37,520 nucleotides of DNA, taken from the NCBI GenBank assembly GCA_000828075.3, contig JXCB02000048.1:149011-186530 (forward strand), in the 5' to 3' direction. Made by a program: the position numbers and the translations under genes. A model generated the notes under the pieces. It made no database searches and had not been told where the DNA came from. It saw only the letters and a program-made list of their open reading frames with translations. Within the stretch, counting starts at the first letter, position 1; the number at the start of each line of letters is the position of its first letter. This document shows, piece after piece, positions 23,046 through 30,469 of the stretch. Source of the stretch: Tolypothrix campylonemoides VB511288. Its GTDB lineage: Bacteria > Cyanobacteriota > Cyanobacteriia > Cyanobacteriales > Nostocaceae.

Positions 23046-23570
23046 TTAACCCTCCGTTGTAGTCTTTTTACCAGTGAAGAATCGCTCGACTCCTGGTGCT
23101 TGTAAATCGACAGATTCGTTATCAGCAATTGGGCGGTCTTCTGCACCACGTACTTCCAACCACACTCCATAGGATTTAGGGTCAACACCTGCAAGTTCCT
23201 TTAGCCTTAACCCTGTGATAATGGGCGCTCCCCACTCAAATCGCTGACCGTCGATAACAAAACGGAAGGAGCGATCGCTACGCCAAGTAATGAATCGCTC
23301 GATACCAGGCTTTCTGAGTTCAACCGTTTCATCAAGGCGGATTTCTTCCAACTGACCGTTATGTAGCACTTGGAAGATGAGGTACTCATCCACGGGTCTC
23401 TTGCTTGCTTCATCAAGCAGCTGCCCTCCTGTAATCACGGGGTCGTCTACTTTGTAACTTCGGTCATCAATCCGCACCAAGTAGTGTTTTGCAAGCGGTG
23501 GTTGTACAGCCCCGTGCTGCTTAACCCACGCTTCCAATTCAATCTCCTCAACCACAATATTGTTAGTCAT
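23046..23570 (-). CDS. Multiubiquitin-domain protein (two ubiquitin-like repeats)
   Basis: From the ATG at 23570 (174 residues) two tandem beta-grasp repeats are visible: HYLVRIDDRSYKVDDPVITG...PGIERFIT and FRFVIDGQRFEWGAPIITG...PGVERFFTG, both of the multiubiquitin type. It ends TTTEG, with a C-terminal Gly that could be adenylated by the adjacent E1. Earlier in-frame starts (23765, 23621, 23603) would overlap the divergent regulator's promoter and add a Cys-rich, unrelated N-terminus, so I reject the longest. It is the first gene of the ubiquitin-like operon. Confidence 0.82.
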   Translation of the reverse strand: MTNNIVVEEIELEAWVKQHGAVQPPLAKHYLVRIDDRSYKVDDPVITGGQLLDEASKRPVDEYLIFQVLHNGQLEEIRLDETVELRKPGIERFITWRSDRSFRFVIDGQRFEWGAPIITGLRLKELAGVDPKSYGVWLEVRGAEDRPIADNESVDLQAPGVERFFTGKKTTTEG

Positions 23571-23669
23571 AGTTTTAGTTGCAAGTTTGACTTTCAATTT
23601 CATTTGTGAAATTTTATCCATTATATTGCACACATGATTTAAAATTGCAAGAGTGAAATTGGAGGTGAA
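23571..23669. promoter_or_regulatory. Divergent control region of the ubiquitin-like operon and XRE gene
   Basis: A dyad AATTTCA-TTTG-TGAAATT (23596-23613) lies between the two starts, with a second TGAAATT at 23653-23659 next to the XRE ribosome-binding site (GGAGG, 23661-23665). The XRE protein is the natural candidate to bind here and control both directions. Confidence 0.5.
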
Positions 23670-24020
23670 ATGGCAAAAGGACAGTTTGATGTTGAAGCCT
23701 TTTATGCAGCATTGGACAGCCAACGGCTGTCTAAGCGTTTGACCTGGAAACAAGTCGCCGAACAATCTGGTGTTAGTGCGTCCACCTTAACTCGGATCGC
23801 GCAAGGTAGACGACCAGATGTAGACAGTATGGCAGCAATGCTCGCATGGTCTGGGCTGAACGCAGACTCCTTCATTAAGCGCGAACAGGATACTCCAACC
23901 GAATCCGAACCACTCGCTAAAATTACAGCGTATTTGCGTGCAGACCCCCATTTAACGCCAGAAGCTGCATCTGCAATGGAAGCCGTCATCAAAGCTGCTT
24001 ACGAGAAACTTCGCTCTTGA
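23670..24020 (+). CDS. XRE-family helix-turn-helix regulator
   Basis: A 116-residue protein. Residues 27-70 form a helix-turn-helix: LTWKQVAEQSGVSASTLTRIAQGRRPDVDSMAAMLAWSGL. The C-terminal half is helical (DPHLTPEAASAMEAVIKAAYEKL), probably for dimerisation. A strong GGAGG lies 4 bases before the ATG. It is divergent from the ubiquitin-like operon and directly followed by an ImmA/IrrE peptidase gene, the usual partner that cleaves such repressors. I infer a repressor that keeps the operon silent until a stress or phage signal. Confidence 0.82.
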   Translation: MAKGQFDVEAFYAALDSQRLSKRLTWKQVAEQSGVSASTLTRIAQGRRPDVDSMAAMLAWSGLNADSFIKREQDTPTESEPLAKITAYLRADPHLTPEAASAMEAVIKAAYEKLRS

Positions 24021-24062
24021 TCAATGAGATGATATTACGCTGTGGTTTTAGGAAGGAGGTAA

Positions 24063-24644
24063 ATGCTTATGCCAGTTAAGGCGAAGTTCCGTCGAGGCTT
24101 TAAGAAGGAGGCAAGTGCTTATTCCAGGGAGTTTCGGGCAGAGCTTGGTTTAAAACCACATGATCCCTTATGTCCTTGGCAGCTTGCTGAACATTTAGCA
24201 ATTCCTATTGTTCCTCTGTCGGAATTTCAACATAAAATTCCTGACGAGGTTCGCTATCTCACAGAAAAAGACCCAAAAAGTTTTTCTGCGATAACAGTGT
24301 TTTATGGCACACAAAGAATAATTGTTCACAATGACGCTCACAGCCTTCTACGTCAGGCTTCCAATGTTTCTCACGAGTTAAGTCATGGCATCCTTCAACA
24401 CCAGCCAGATGAAGTTTTCAACGAATGCGGATGCCGGAATTTTAACCAAGAATATGAAGATGAAGCAAACTGGTTAGCTCCGGCACTTTTAATTTCAGAA
24501 GAAGCTGCACTCCATATCGTTAAAACTGGAATGACAATAGATGAGGCTGTTGAATATTACCGCGCTAGCAAGGAAGTTATCAATATGCGTATTAATGTTA
24601 CTGGAGCGCGAAAAAGAATTTCATCTCTTTGGAGAGCTAGTTGA
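24063..24644 (+). CDS. ImmA/IrrE-type metallopeptidase
   Basis: A 193-residue zinc peptidase. The HExxH motif is in NVSHELSHGIL (His104, Glu105, His108), and the third ligand Glu is in YEDEANWLAPALLI. ImmA-type enzymes cleave XRE repressors, and here the repressor gene is 42 bp upstream. The start is ATG 24063 or 24069; a strong AAGGAGGT precedes both, and its spacing suits 24069 better. The pair is the likely switch for the divergent ubiquitin-like operon. Confidence 0.85.
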   Translation: MLMPVKAKFRRGFKKEASAYSREFRAELGLKPHDPLCPWQLAEHLAIPIVPLSEFQHKIPDEVRYLTEKDPKSFSAITVFYGTQRIIVHNDAHSLLRQASNVSHELSHGILQHQPDEVFNECGCRNFNQEYEDEANWLAPALLISEEAALHIVKTGMTIDEAVEYYRASKEVINMRINVTGARKRISSLWRAS

Positions 24645-24771
24645 ATCAGCTTAACTGCAAAATTTAATAAATTTTTGGCAATCATCAATCAAAAATTTTA
24701 TATAAAATAAAAAGTTAATAAGGCTGTCATCTATATTCATAAACTTGGTCAAGTAAGTCTTGTTCGTTTTT

Positions 24772-24793
24772 AGCCTGCCATATCTGGCAGGCT
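24772..24793. terminator. 9-bp perfect hairpin after immA
   Basis: AGCCTGCCA and TGGCAGGCT form a stem with a TATC loop between two convergent genes. TTTTT precedes rather than follows it on the plus strand, so it is not a textbook terminator in either direction. Its position still fits a transcript end. Confidence 0.4.
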
Positions 24794-24818
24794 GTAGTAG
24801 ATTCAAGTCATAGCTGAT

Positions 24819-25124
24819 TTAACTAGCGACGGACGCTATTTCTGGTGAGAATAATTTGTGATTTTCGATGGCATATTTATAACTAAACAGTCCTTTTTTT
24901 GACAAGAAAAATTTTTCTTCACTACCCGATATCTTGAGTACGGTGATAAGGCATGGTGGTTGAATATTGTTATTGCGAATGAATTTCCTTGCAGTTGTAC
25001 AGGTTTTTTCTTGATGGTTCTGTTGATAGCAACTAAAGCTCATAACCTTTGATAGTAAAACTTTTCCACGTAATCTACGTCTTAAATAGTATTTACCTAG
25101 TTTTTGTCGAATTCGTTTTGACAT
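24819..25124 (-). CDS. Hypothetical basic protein
   Basis: 101 residues with a strongly basic start (MSKRIRQKLGKYYLRRRLRGK) and a middle with YQQNHQEKTCTTARKFIRNNNIQ. No family was recognised. Its ATG overlaps the end of the (frameshifted) GIY-YIG gene, so the two probably formed an operon. The basic N-terminus suggests nucleic-acid contact. Confidence 0.4.
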   Translation of the reverse strand: MSKRIRQKLGKYYLRRRLRGKVLLSKVMSFSCYQQNHQEKTCTTARKFIRNNNIQPPCLITVLKISGSEEKFFLSKKGLFSYKYAIENHKLFSPEIASVAS

Positions 25125-25426
25125 TTTGCACTCTCCTTAATAATTGTGCATGGTTTTTATATCGCTTAAGTTGAATTTCAAGCTGACGGGCTTCTTGTTT
25201 ACTTGAAGTCTTCCACACGTGAACGATTTTGAATTCGATGCCGCGTTTTATCGCAGCACTCCTTAAATGCCGCTCCAGACCCTTGTAGATGCTGCTGAAA
25301 TCTTTTCTTGAGGTTCGCGCATGAACCTAAGTAATAGCGAGCTTGATGTTTCTCATTTCCCAGCGGACGAGATAGCTCAATTAGGTAGCAGCAAGGAATT
25401 GAGGGGATTTTTCCGGACAATTCCAT
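25093..25426 (-). pseudogene. GIY-YIG nuclease, frameshifted
   Basis: From the ATG at 25426 the frame shows a GIY-YIG core (IPCCYLIELS...ARYYLGSCANLKKRFQQH, then GSGAAF). Near 25265 the open frame departs. A different frame then gives RSAAIKRGIEFKIVHVW and a helical tail (KQEARQLEIQLKRYKNH), the normal second half, stopping at 25093. One base gained or two lost explains this. The core resembles small stand-alone GIY-YIG proteins. Probably inactive unless a sequence error. Confidence 0.65.
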
Positions 25427-25481
25427 ATATGCTTTATTTGGGATTATTTTTAAGACTGAGGCGTTAGCTGATTGTGGTGGT

Positions 25482-26603
25482 TTATGTCGTTACGCAGTTG
25501 AGTCTTTCTTGTTCTTGTAGCCAAATAATTATATTTGATTTGCTAACGCTTACAGGCTTATTCTCATCTGCAATAAATACTTGAAACCAGCCAGTTTCTA
25601 ACTCATAGTAGTCAATAATTAAACCATTATCTCTGGCTGTTTTTAGAGCTAATACTTCCTGGGGTAACAATCTTTCAATTCTTAACTGTTCTTCTGGGGA
25701 AAGCTGCTGACAAGCTTCATCTTTAACAGCTAAATGCCTGTATATAGCACTTCTAATTTGATGGTAGCTGGTAGATAATTTGAGTTTTTCTACCAGCATT
25801 AATACTTCTTCCCCAACTACCTGCTGTTCTTTCGGGTTACTGGTGCTGGTTTGTTCGTTTTGTTTTAGTCTGGAGTTAACTTCTATAGCTTTTTCGCTCT
25901 CTGTTAGGGATGTTTCTAATTGTGGAAGCATACTCGACTCAACCACTTCAGATTCAGCAGTCTCTTCCTGGGGCTGCTCTTTTTCTTGAGATTTGATTTT
26001 GGCGTGATAGTCTGCGATCGCTTCGCGGAGAATTTGTTGGGGGAGTAGCCCATATCCGTCAATCAATTCCTGTGTGAGTACTCCTGTTTGATGGTCTTCT
26101 TCCCACTGAGGAGGGAATTGGCAATAGCGATCGCCTTTTGGAGTTCTGCGCCAAATTGATATCTCTTTTTCTTGTTCCTGTTTTTGGGTTTTAAGAAGGG
26201 CTTTCCTCTCTTCGATTAACTCCAGTACCAGTTCACAGGTTAATCCCCCAATTGGGTAATCTTGTAGCTGACTGATAATTGGCTTGTATTGAAGAGAACA
26301 CAACCTGAGAAGTATTGTTACTGGAATTGGTGCTAGGTGTTGGGGACAAGTTAAAAATTCTTGGAAGTTTTCTGCTATTTTGAGCGCTCGTTTTTCCTCA
26401 GAACTCCCTTTGTCCCATCCATAGGTATTGAGCAAGGTTCGGTATTCTTTTTTGCTATAGGTGGTTTTGTATTCGTAGAGTAGGAAAGCGGCGTGCAAAT
26501 ATTCCAGACTGCTGGTTTCGATATGTGAGGTTGGATTTGGATCTAATTGATGCTTTTGGAAGTAAGGGGTTGATGTGATAGTTGCTGGCATGATAAGATT
26601 CAC
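25482..26603 (-). CDS. Hypothetical protein, charged and Gln/Glu-rich centre
   Basis: A 373-residue soluble protein of unknown family. Residues 30-150 are helical with Leu-rich segments (SLEYLHAAFLLYEYKTTYSKKEYRTLLNTYGW). Residues 215-265 are a low-complexity Glu/Gln/Ser linker. The last 100 residues (STSYHQIRSAIYRHLAVKDEACQQLSPEEQ, then ETGWFQVFIADENKPVSVSKSNIIIW) end in a beta-rich segment. The start may be the ATG four codons on (MPATI). It follows the tandem-repeat protein on the same strand after 60 bp. A plasmid-maintenance role is only a guess from context. Confidence 0.6.
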   Translation of the reverse strand: MNLIMPATITSTPYFQKHQLDPNPTSHIETSSLEYLHAAFLLYEYKTTYSKKEYRTLLNTYGWDKGSSEEKRALKIAENFQEFLTCPQHLAPIPVTILLRLCSLQYKPIISQLQDYPIGGLTCELVLELIEERKALLKTQKQEQEKEISIWRRTPKGDRYCQFPPQWEEDHQTGVLTQELIDGYGLLPQQILREAIADYHAKIKSQEKEQPQEETAESEVVESSMLPQLETSLTESEKAIEVNSRLKQNEQTSTSNPKEQQVVGEEVLMLVEKLKLSTSYHQIRSAIYRHLAVKDEACQQLSPEEQLRIERLLPQEVLALKTARDNGLIIDYYELETGWFQVFIADENKPVSVSKSNIIIWLQEQERLNCVTT

Positions 26604-26663
26604 TTTGCATTAATTTTGTTGGTCTTAAAAGACCACTTACCTATTTGAGTCAACGCGAATAAT

Positions 26664-27254
26664 TCAAGCTGCTTGTTTGTCCCAAGCTTTTGATGATGCT
26701 TGGGAGATAGCAGCCAAGGCATAGCCCAAGGTGTGCTTGTGAATTTTGGGCATTTTGCGAAACGACATATCCTGACCCCAGTCTTGGACTGACTTGGTGC
26801 CAATATGTAAGACTTGCGTGAGGGTTTTGACACAAGTTGTCCGAAAATTGGCGTGGGAGACAGTTTGCAGTATTTGCTGTTCGGTTAACCCTTCAAGGAG
26901 TATTTTTTCTAGAAAGGTTTGAGCATCTACTTCTGGTGCTTTGTATTCTCCTCTCAAAATGCTATGAAGCTGGTTTGGCACGATTTCGGCCGCGTGAATG
27001 TAAGCAAGTGAAACTTTGCAGTAGTTGGGTATTCCGTCGAAGTTGAGGTCACTTCCCCATTTGCGAACCGTTGGTCGTTGCACGTCAAAAATTGCACACA
27101 GTACGGTAATGCATTTTTTGCGGTACTGGGAGTCAGTTTCTTCTTCCAGCAGTTGTTCGGGAGTAAGTTCGGCTATACCGAAGCAGTGACGTAGGAATTC
27201 CCTGGGTTCTAAACCTTCTTTGGGTAAGCTTTTCAGGATTTCGCAGTATTTCAT
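26664..27254 (-). CDS. Protein of two tandem repeats, probable DNA-binding
   Basis: The 196 residues fall into two homologous halves. Compare LTPEQLLEEETDSQYRKKC...TVRKWGSDLNFDGIP...LAYIHAA with LTEQQILQTVSHANFRTTC...SVQDWGQDMSFRKMP...LGYALAA: the same order of a helical start, an Arg/Cys pair, a V-x2-WG-x-D-x-x-F motif and an AA ending. Each half is about 70 residues and looks like a helix-turn-helix unit (VQRPTVRKWGSDL). I know no named family. It is divergent from the ribbon-helix-helix gene at 27393, with a 14-bp inverted repeat between, so it may bind that site. Confidence 0.6.
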   Translation of the reverse strand: MKYCEILKSLPKEGLEPREFLRHCFGIAELTPEQLLEEETDSQYRKKCITVLCAIFDVQRPTVRKWGSDLNFDGIPNYCKVSLAYIHAAEIVPNQLHSILRGEYKAPEVDAQTFLEKILLEGLTEQQILQTVSHANFRTTCVKTLTQVLHIGTKSVQDWGQDMSFRKMPKIHKHTLGYALAAISQASSKAWDKQAA

Positions 27255-27302
27255 CTTCGCTTATTTGTGGAAGTTTTTACTGACAATGCTATGATAGTGC
27301 AT

Positions 27303-27390
27303 ATAGGTCATGTATATCAATAAGGTCGTATGGGGTATTCTCAAACTGAGTTGTCTGACGCAAAATAGGCGTGTGGTATACATGACCTAT
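27303..27390. promoter_or_regulatory. 14-bp inverted repeat in divergent promoter (possible centromere/operator)
   Basis: ATAGGTCATGTATA (27303-27316) and TATACATGACCTAT (27377-27390) are perfect inverted copies, 60 bp apart. The right copy ends two bases before the ATG of the ribbon-helix-helix gene. A degenerate AAGGTCGTAT lies between (near 27322). Spaced binding sites beside a small ribbon-helix-helix gene are typical of plasmid partition operators. Confidence 0.6.
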
Positions 27391-27392
27391 CT

Positions 27393-27569
27393 ATGGCAGA
27401 TGACAAAAAAACTGAAGACCCCACCGTAAGTTTTCGAGTTTTTCTTCCTGAATCTTTGCGAACAGAATTCAAGGTCTGGTGCGCCAAAGAAGGGACAAAT
27501 ATGAGTGAAAAATCTAGAGAGCTTATTGATCAATGGGTTAAAAGTAAAACAAATAAAAACAGTGAATGA
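27393..27569 (+). CDS. Ribbon-helix-helix protein (ParG/CopG-like)
   Basis: A 58-residue gene. The centre, PTVSFRVFLPESLRTEFKVW, then GTNMSEKSRELIDQWV, has the beta-strand plus two-helix pattern of ribbon-helix-helix DNA-binding proteins such as ParG, with a polar N-terminal tail (MADDKKTEDP). Such proteins bind centromere or operator repeats, and a perfect 14-bp inverted repeat ends just before its ATG. No ParA ATPase gene is next to it, so an antitoxin or simple repressor role is also possible. Confidence 0.7.
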   Translation: MADDKKTEDPTVSFRVFLPESLRTEFKVWCAKEGTNMSEKSRELIDQWVKSKTNKNSE

Positions 27570-27640
27570 ACACAACAGCCATTGACCCGAAGTCGGTTGC
27601 CATCGCTATCACTCATCGAAGCGAGCAGTTACCTTAGATT

Positions 27641-27739
27641 GGTGCAGTGTATTTTCTGCTACACGAAAACGAGGTTATTTACATTGGTAAGTCAAACGTA
27701 CAAAGCAGCAGCGCTGGTCAGCATAAGTCTAATTATTAA
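27641..27739 (+). pseudogene. GIY-YIG nuclease N-terminal remnant
   Basis: One frame reads VYFLLHENEVIYIGKSNV, then AGQHKSNY and TAA. This is the GIY-YIG core of a UvrC-like or stand-alone nuclease, with no start and with a stop soon after. The catalytic Arg/Glu part is gone. The preceding bases in another frame (SLIEASSYLR) may be its lost N-terminus. Confidence 0.5.
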
Positions 27740-27760
27740 GTCTAATCATCAGGTAAATTG

Positions 27761-28315
27761 GTGCGCCTACAAGTCCAATTAAATCGCGGTACTGACAATC
27801 AACTAATCGATGGGGTTATCGTTGAACTTGCACAAAATCATATCGATGATTTTGAAAACCTCTGGCGCGAGCAATTGCGTGTTTTTCAAGCCGAGGATAA
27901 ATTCTGGGATTGGTTGTTTAAACTTGGCTACATCAGCAACAATGAAAACGAAGAAGGTTATGCTCTCGAAGCAGAAGGCTGCACGCAAGGGTTGATGATG
28001 GTGGAAACTCAACTCCATGGTTCCCGAGAGGCTATCGGACAGCGATTAGTATATATTCAGTACGTCACCTCAGCTCCGTGGAACCGTAAGGAAATCCAAC
28101 GCCCGCCGCGATATAAGGGAGTGGGGACGGCATTGCTGCGATACGCCCGAATTAGGAGCGTCGAGCTGGGATATGGTGGGAGAGTTGGCTTGCACTCGTT
28201 ACGTTCTAGCGAACGGTTTTACGAAAATCAAGGCATGACCAACTTTGGTCCCGAAGAAGAGTACGAAGATATGACATATTTCGAGTACGGTTTGCTGCGT
28301 CGCCCATTACGATAG
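27761..28315 (+). CDS. GNAT-family N-acetyltransferase
   Basis: A 184-residue acetyltransferase. The acetyl-CoA loop is RYKGVGTALLRYARIRSVELGYGGRVGLHSL, with the R-x2-G-x-G/A pattern, followed by SSERFYENQGM, typical of the GNAT C-terminus. The strand before it, LVYIQYVTSAPWN, fits motif D. The start is GTG 27761 (TTG 27758 is adjacent). The substrate is unknown. An unknown 162-residue gene follows 16 bp downstream, so the two form an operon. Confidence 0.75.
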   Translation: MRLQVQLNRGTDNQLIDGVIVELAQNHIDDFENLWREQLRVFQAEDKFWDWLFKLGYISNNENEEGYALEAEGCTQGLMMVETQLHGSREAIGQRLVYIQYVTSAPWNRKEIQRPPRYKGVGTALLRYARIRSVELGYGGRVGLHSLRSSERFYENQGMTNFGPEEEYEDMTYFEYGLLRRPLR

Positions 28316-28331
28316 TGCTGGAGGAAAAATA

Positions 28332-28820
28332 ATGAACGAGGAAATAACGATTGGCGAAGCTATCGATTTACTATTTCACCCTGTATCAGTTCAAGAAGCA
28401 ATCCGTATCGAGGACGAGGCTGACTGTGATGTGACAGCAGGGTTGGATTGGGGAACAGCTATAAGTGCATTATTAAAAAATCCTGGTTTGCTAGGTAGAA
28501 TGACGCAACTGCGTGTCTCGCTTAACCGCGAAATCCGCCATTTGCTCTCCGAGTGGAATTTAGGAGTGGGAGAAGAAGCTGCGGTTGTTGTTGCGCGATC
28601 GCTTTTGTTATGCCGACTAAAATCGCCATCCGCATCTGTATTACCAATACTTGAAGGTATCTTGATGCGGAATGACCTGTACGGGGAAGAGTTTATCCAA
28701 GATTCCGACATTTTACGACAGTTGCTTGGAGTTTTGTTTGTTGATAGTGACTGGGAAGAAATTGCAACTGCTGCTGCAAATGCAGTCAGGATGCAAGTGA
28801 TGCAACAGATATCTGCTTGA
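28332..28820 (+). CDS. Hypothetical protein co-transcribed with the GNAT gene
   Basis: 162 residues, acidic and helical, with repeated Leu/Ile heptads (LGRMTQLRVSLNREIRHLLSEWNLGVG, ILMRNDLYGEEFIQDSDILRQLLGVLF). A good ribosome-binding site (TGGAGGAAA) precedes the ATG. No family was recognised. The pairing with an acetyltransferase could be a toxin-antitoxin arrangement, but nothing in the sequence proves it. Confidence 0.55.
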   Translation: MNEEITIGEAIDLLFHPVSVQEAIRIEDEADCDVTAGLDWGTAISALLKNPGLLGRMTQLRVSLNREIRHLLSEWNLGVGEEAAVVVARSLLLCRLKSPSASVLPILEGILMRNDLYGEEFIQDSDILRQLLGVLFVDSDWEEIATAAANAVRMQVMQQISA

Positions 28821-29233
28821 CAAAATTTTTGGTTGTAATTATCCTGACTCCTCCTATCTAGATTTTTACATCAACTAACCTGAGTTATATTTTTTGATTT
28901 TCGATTTAGATAAGAAATTTTCATATTTCTACAAAAAATTTTCTCTTGTGAGTATGGGTTTCTGTCGCAGTGCTTTTTACCCTATTAGTTATTTCTCAAA
29001 ATTCCTAAACTTACATATACGAACGTGCTTGCATTGTTTCTAGGCAGTATGTAACCTGACAAGTGTGAAGTTTAGCAGGAGATTAACTGAACTTTAGTTG
29101 TACTCTAGTTGAACTGTACTCGTACTAAAGCTAAACATTTTGTGAATTATTTGTTAATTCACAAACACTTTTGTGAGTTGCTAGTTGAATTAGCTTTCAA
29201 TTGATGTTGTTTCTCAGTTGGAATGAAGTTTTG
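28821..29233. promoter_or_regulatory. Promoter region of the long plus-strand operon
   Basis: 413 bp without a convincing gene before the start at 29234. It contains a strong dyad TTGTGAATTA-N5-TAATTCACAA (29140-29164) followed by a partial third half-site (TTTTGTGAG near 29169). Upstream lie short repeats of TACTC and AGTTGAAC (29096-29130). These are likely regulator sites, possibly for the helix-turn-helix proteins encoded first in the operon. Confidence 0.5.
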
Positions 29234-29632
29234 ATGATATGTGAAAACGTTATCTACACCCAGAAAACACTTGCAGAAAGATATAGAATTTCGATTGCCG
29301 CTTTACAGCGGTGGTATCCTTACGCTGGAATAGTCAAGCCACGAAAGCGGGGAGGCTATTTTGATGCAGCAACAGTCGAGATTGCCGATATTTTTTACGT
29401 TGCTATCAAAATTCGGCGGTTAACGTGTGAGGAATACTTACAACAGGTGATTCCTGCTGGTGGCTTAGATGCTTATTTACAAAAAGTCAATGACGTAAGC
29501 CTTTATGACTTTTTGACCAAGCATATATCAGAGTCAGAAAAAAACAACCCGATTGTGCAAGCAGTTATTAGGAGAATTGAACGCAATGAAGCATATCAAC
29601 AAAGTGGCAGAGACTTTGCAGGTGTCGCCTGA
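29234..29632 (+). CDS. Helix-turn-helix protein, first gene of the operon
   Basis: 132 residues from the ATG at 29234 (the longer frame from 29201 starts at TTG). YTQKTLAERYRISIAALQRWYPYAGIVKPRKRGGYFDAATVEIADIFY has a MerR-like helix-turn-helix with a wing-like basic GGYF segment. The rest is helical. It overlaps the next gene. It probably regulates the operon through the dyad at 29140-29164, but this is inferred from position. Confidence 0.55.
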   Translation: MICENVIYTQKTLAERYRISIAALQRWYPYAGIVKPRKRGGYFDAATVEIADIFYVAIKIRRLTCEEYLQQVIPAGGLDAYLQKVNDVSLYDFLTKHISESEKNNPIVQAVIRRIERNEAYQQSGRDFAGVA

Positions 29633-30206
29633 TGTGGTACGTACTTGCATTAGGTTATTAGATTTAGTTTTACAACCAAATGATACGCTTGACGAAACTG
29701 TTGAGCAGCAGCTAGTTCAACTCAAAGAGGTCGCTTCTCGTGAGGGTATGTCTCTGGAAAAAGCTGCCCAGCATTTGATTGCAATGCGCGATAGCAAGTC
29801 AGAAGTAGGCGAACATAAGTTCGACAAGCGCGAGTACATCAAACAGCGATTTGGAGTAGATCCAGAGCAAGCTTCGCCCGATAGCTTTGTAGGAATACTT
29901 TACCGGGATGCAGATAGGGGCATTCAGTTAGGGGAATTACGCCATAAGGTCGTGCTTGAGTCTTCCACACTTGCCCTCGAAGAATTTGTTTTTCATGGCA
30001 GCAGTTCGCTAGGTGAAAGTAATACTTCCGTTTCGCCTGGTTACGATGAAGCGCAAGAGCGAATTAACTCGCGCATTGATAACGATTTTTTCGGCAAGGT
30101 GAATTGGGGGGAACAGACTCATCCACTGTTGGTCGGTACATCGACACCGCAGCCCTTGCAGTTGAAGTCCTCGCAACCGAAAACCGGGCAATCTCAGAAG
30201 AAATAG
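29586..30206 (+). CDS. Second helix-turn-helix-like protein
   Basis: From the ATG at 29586: 206 residues starting MKHINKVAETLQVSPDVVRTCIRLLDL, a likely helix-turn-helix. A helical segment with LEKAAQHLIAMRD follows, and a low-complexity Gln/Ser/Lys tail. It overlaps the previous gene by 47 bp and the next one. An upstream start at 29553 is possible. No family was recognised. Confidence 0.5.
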   Translation: MKHINKVAETLQVSPDVVRTCIRLLDLVLQPNDTLDETVEQQLVQLKEVASREGMSLEKAAQHLIAMRDSKSEVGEHKFDKREYIKQRFGVDPEQASPDSFVGILYRDADRGIQLGELRHKVVLESSTLALEEFVFHGSSSLGESNTSVSPGYDEAQERINSRIDNDFFGKVNWGEQTHPLLVGTSTPQPLQLKSSQPKTGQSQKK

Positions 30207-30469
30207 TAGCTCAAATGCTACCCATCTGCTATCAAATACGGGATGAAAGTTTACTCAACGCTCGTAAGACATCTACTCTGGCAGTTGGTATAAATTTTCT
30301 TTCAGTAGCAACTGGTACTGTGGTTGGGACGTGGGTGGCAGTTCCCCCAACTCAAGAAAGACAGGAGATTTCGAGTATTCAGCCAATTTTGATTGGTGTG
30401 GGCATAGGTGAATTAGTTGGTTTGGTTTTGGCACTAGTAGTAATTTGGTTTACCAAGGAGCAGGTATGA
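30104..30469 (+). CDS. Small two-helix membrane protein
   Basis: Up to 121 residues. Two membrane segments (TLAVGINFLSVATGTVVGTWVAV and PILIGVGIGELVGLVLALVVIWF) follow an amphipathic start (DTAALAVEVLATENRAISEEIVAQMLP). The longest start is a TTG at 30104, inside the previous gene; an ATG at 30215 just after the previous stop is the alternative. The helical look of the earlier part favours a start upstream of 30215. ATGA overlap with the next gene. Function unknown. Confidence 0.5.
   Translation: MGGTDSSTVGRYIDTAALAVEVLATENRAISEEIVAQMLPICYQIRDESLLNARKTSTLAVGINFLSVATGTVVGTWVAVPPTQERQEISSIQPILIGVGIGELVGLVLALVVIWFTKEQV

Noticed and set aside
23571-23765. Longer N-terminus for the multiubiquitin protein (start at 23765)
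   Set aside because: It would translate the divergent promoter and run into the XRE gene, and the added residues do not resemble the family.
24772-24793. Confident rho-independent terminator
   Set aside because: The stem is perfect, but no U-tract follows it on either strand, so only a tentative call was kept.
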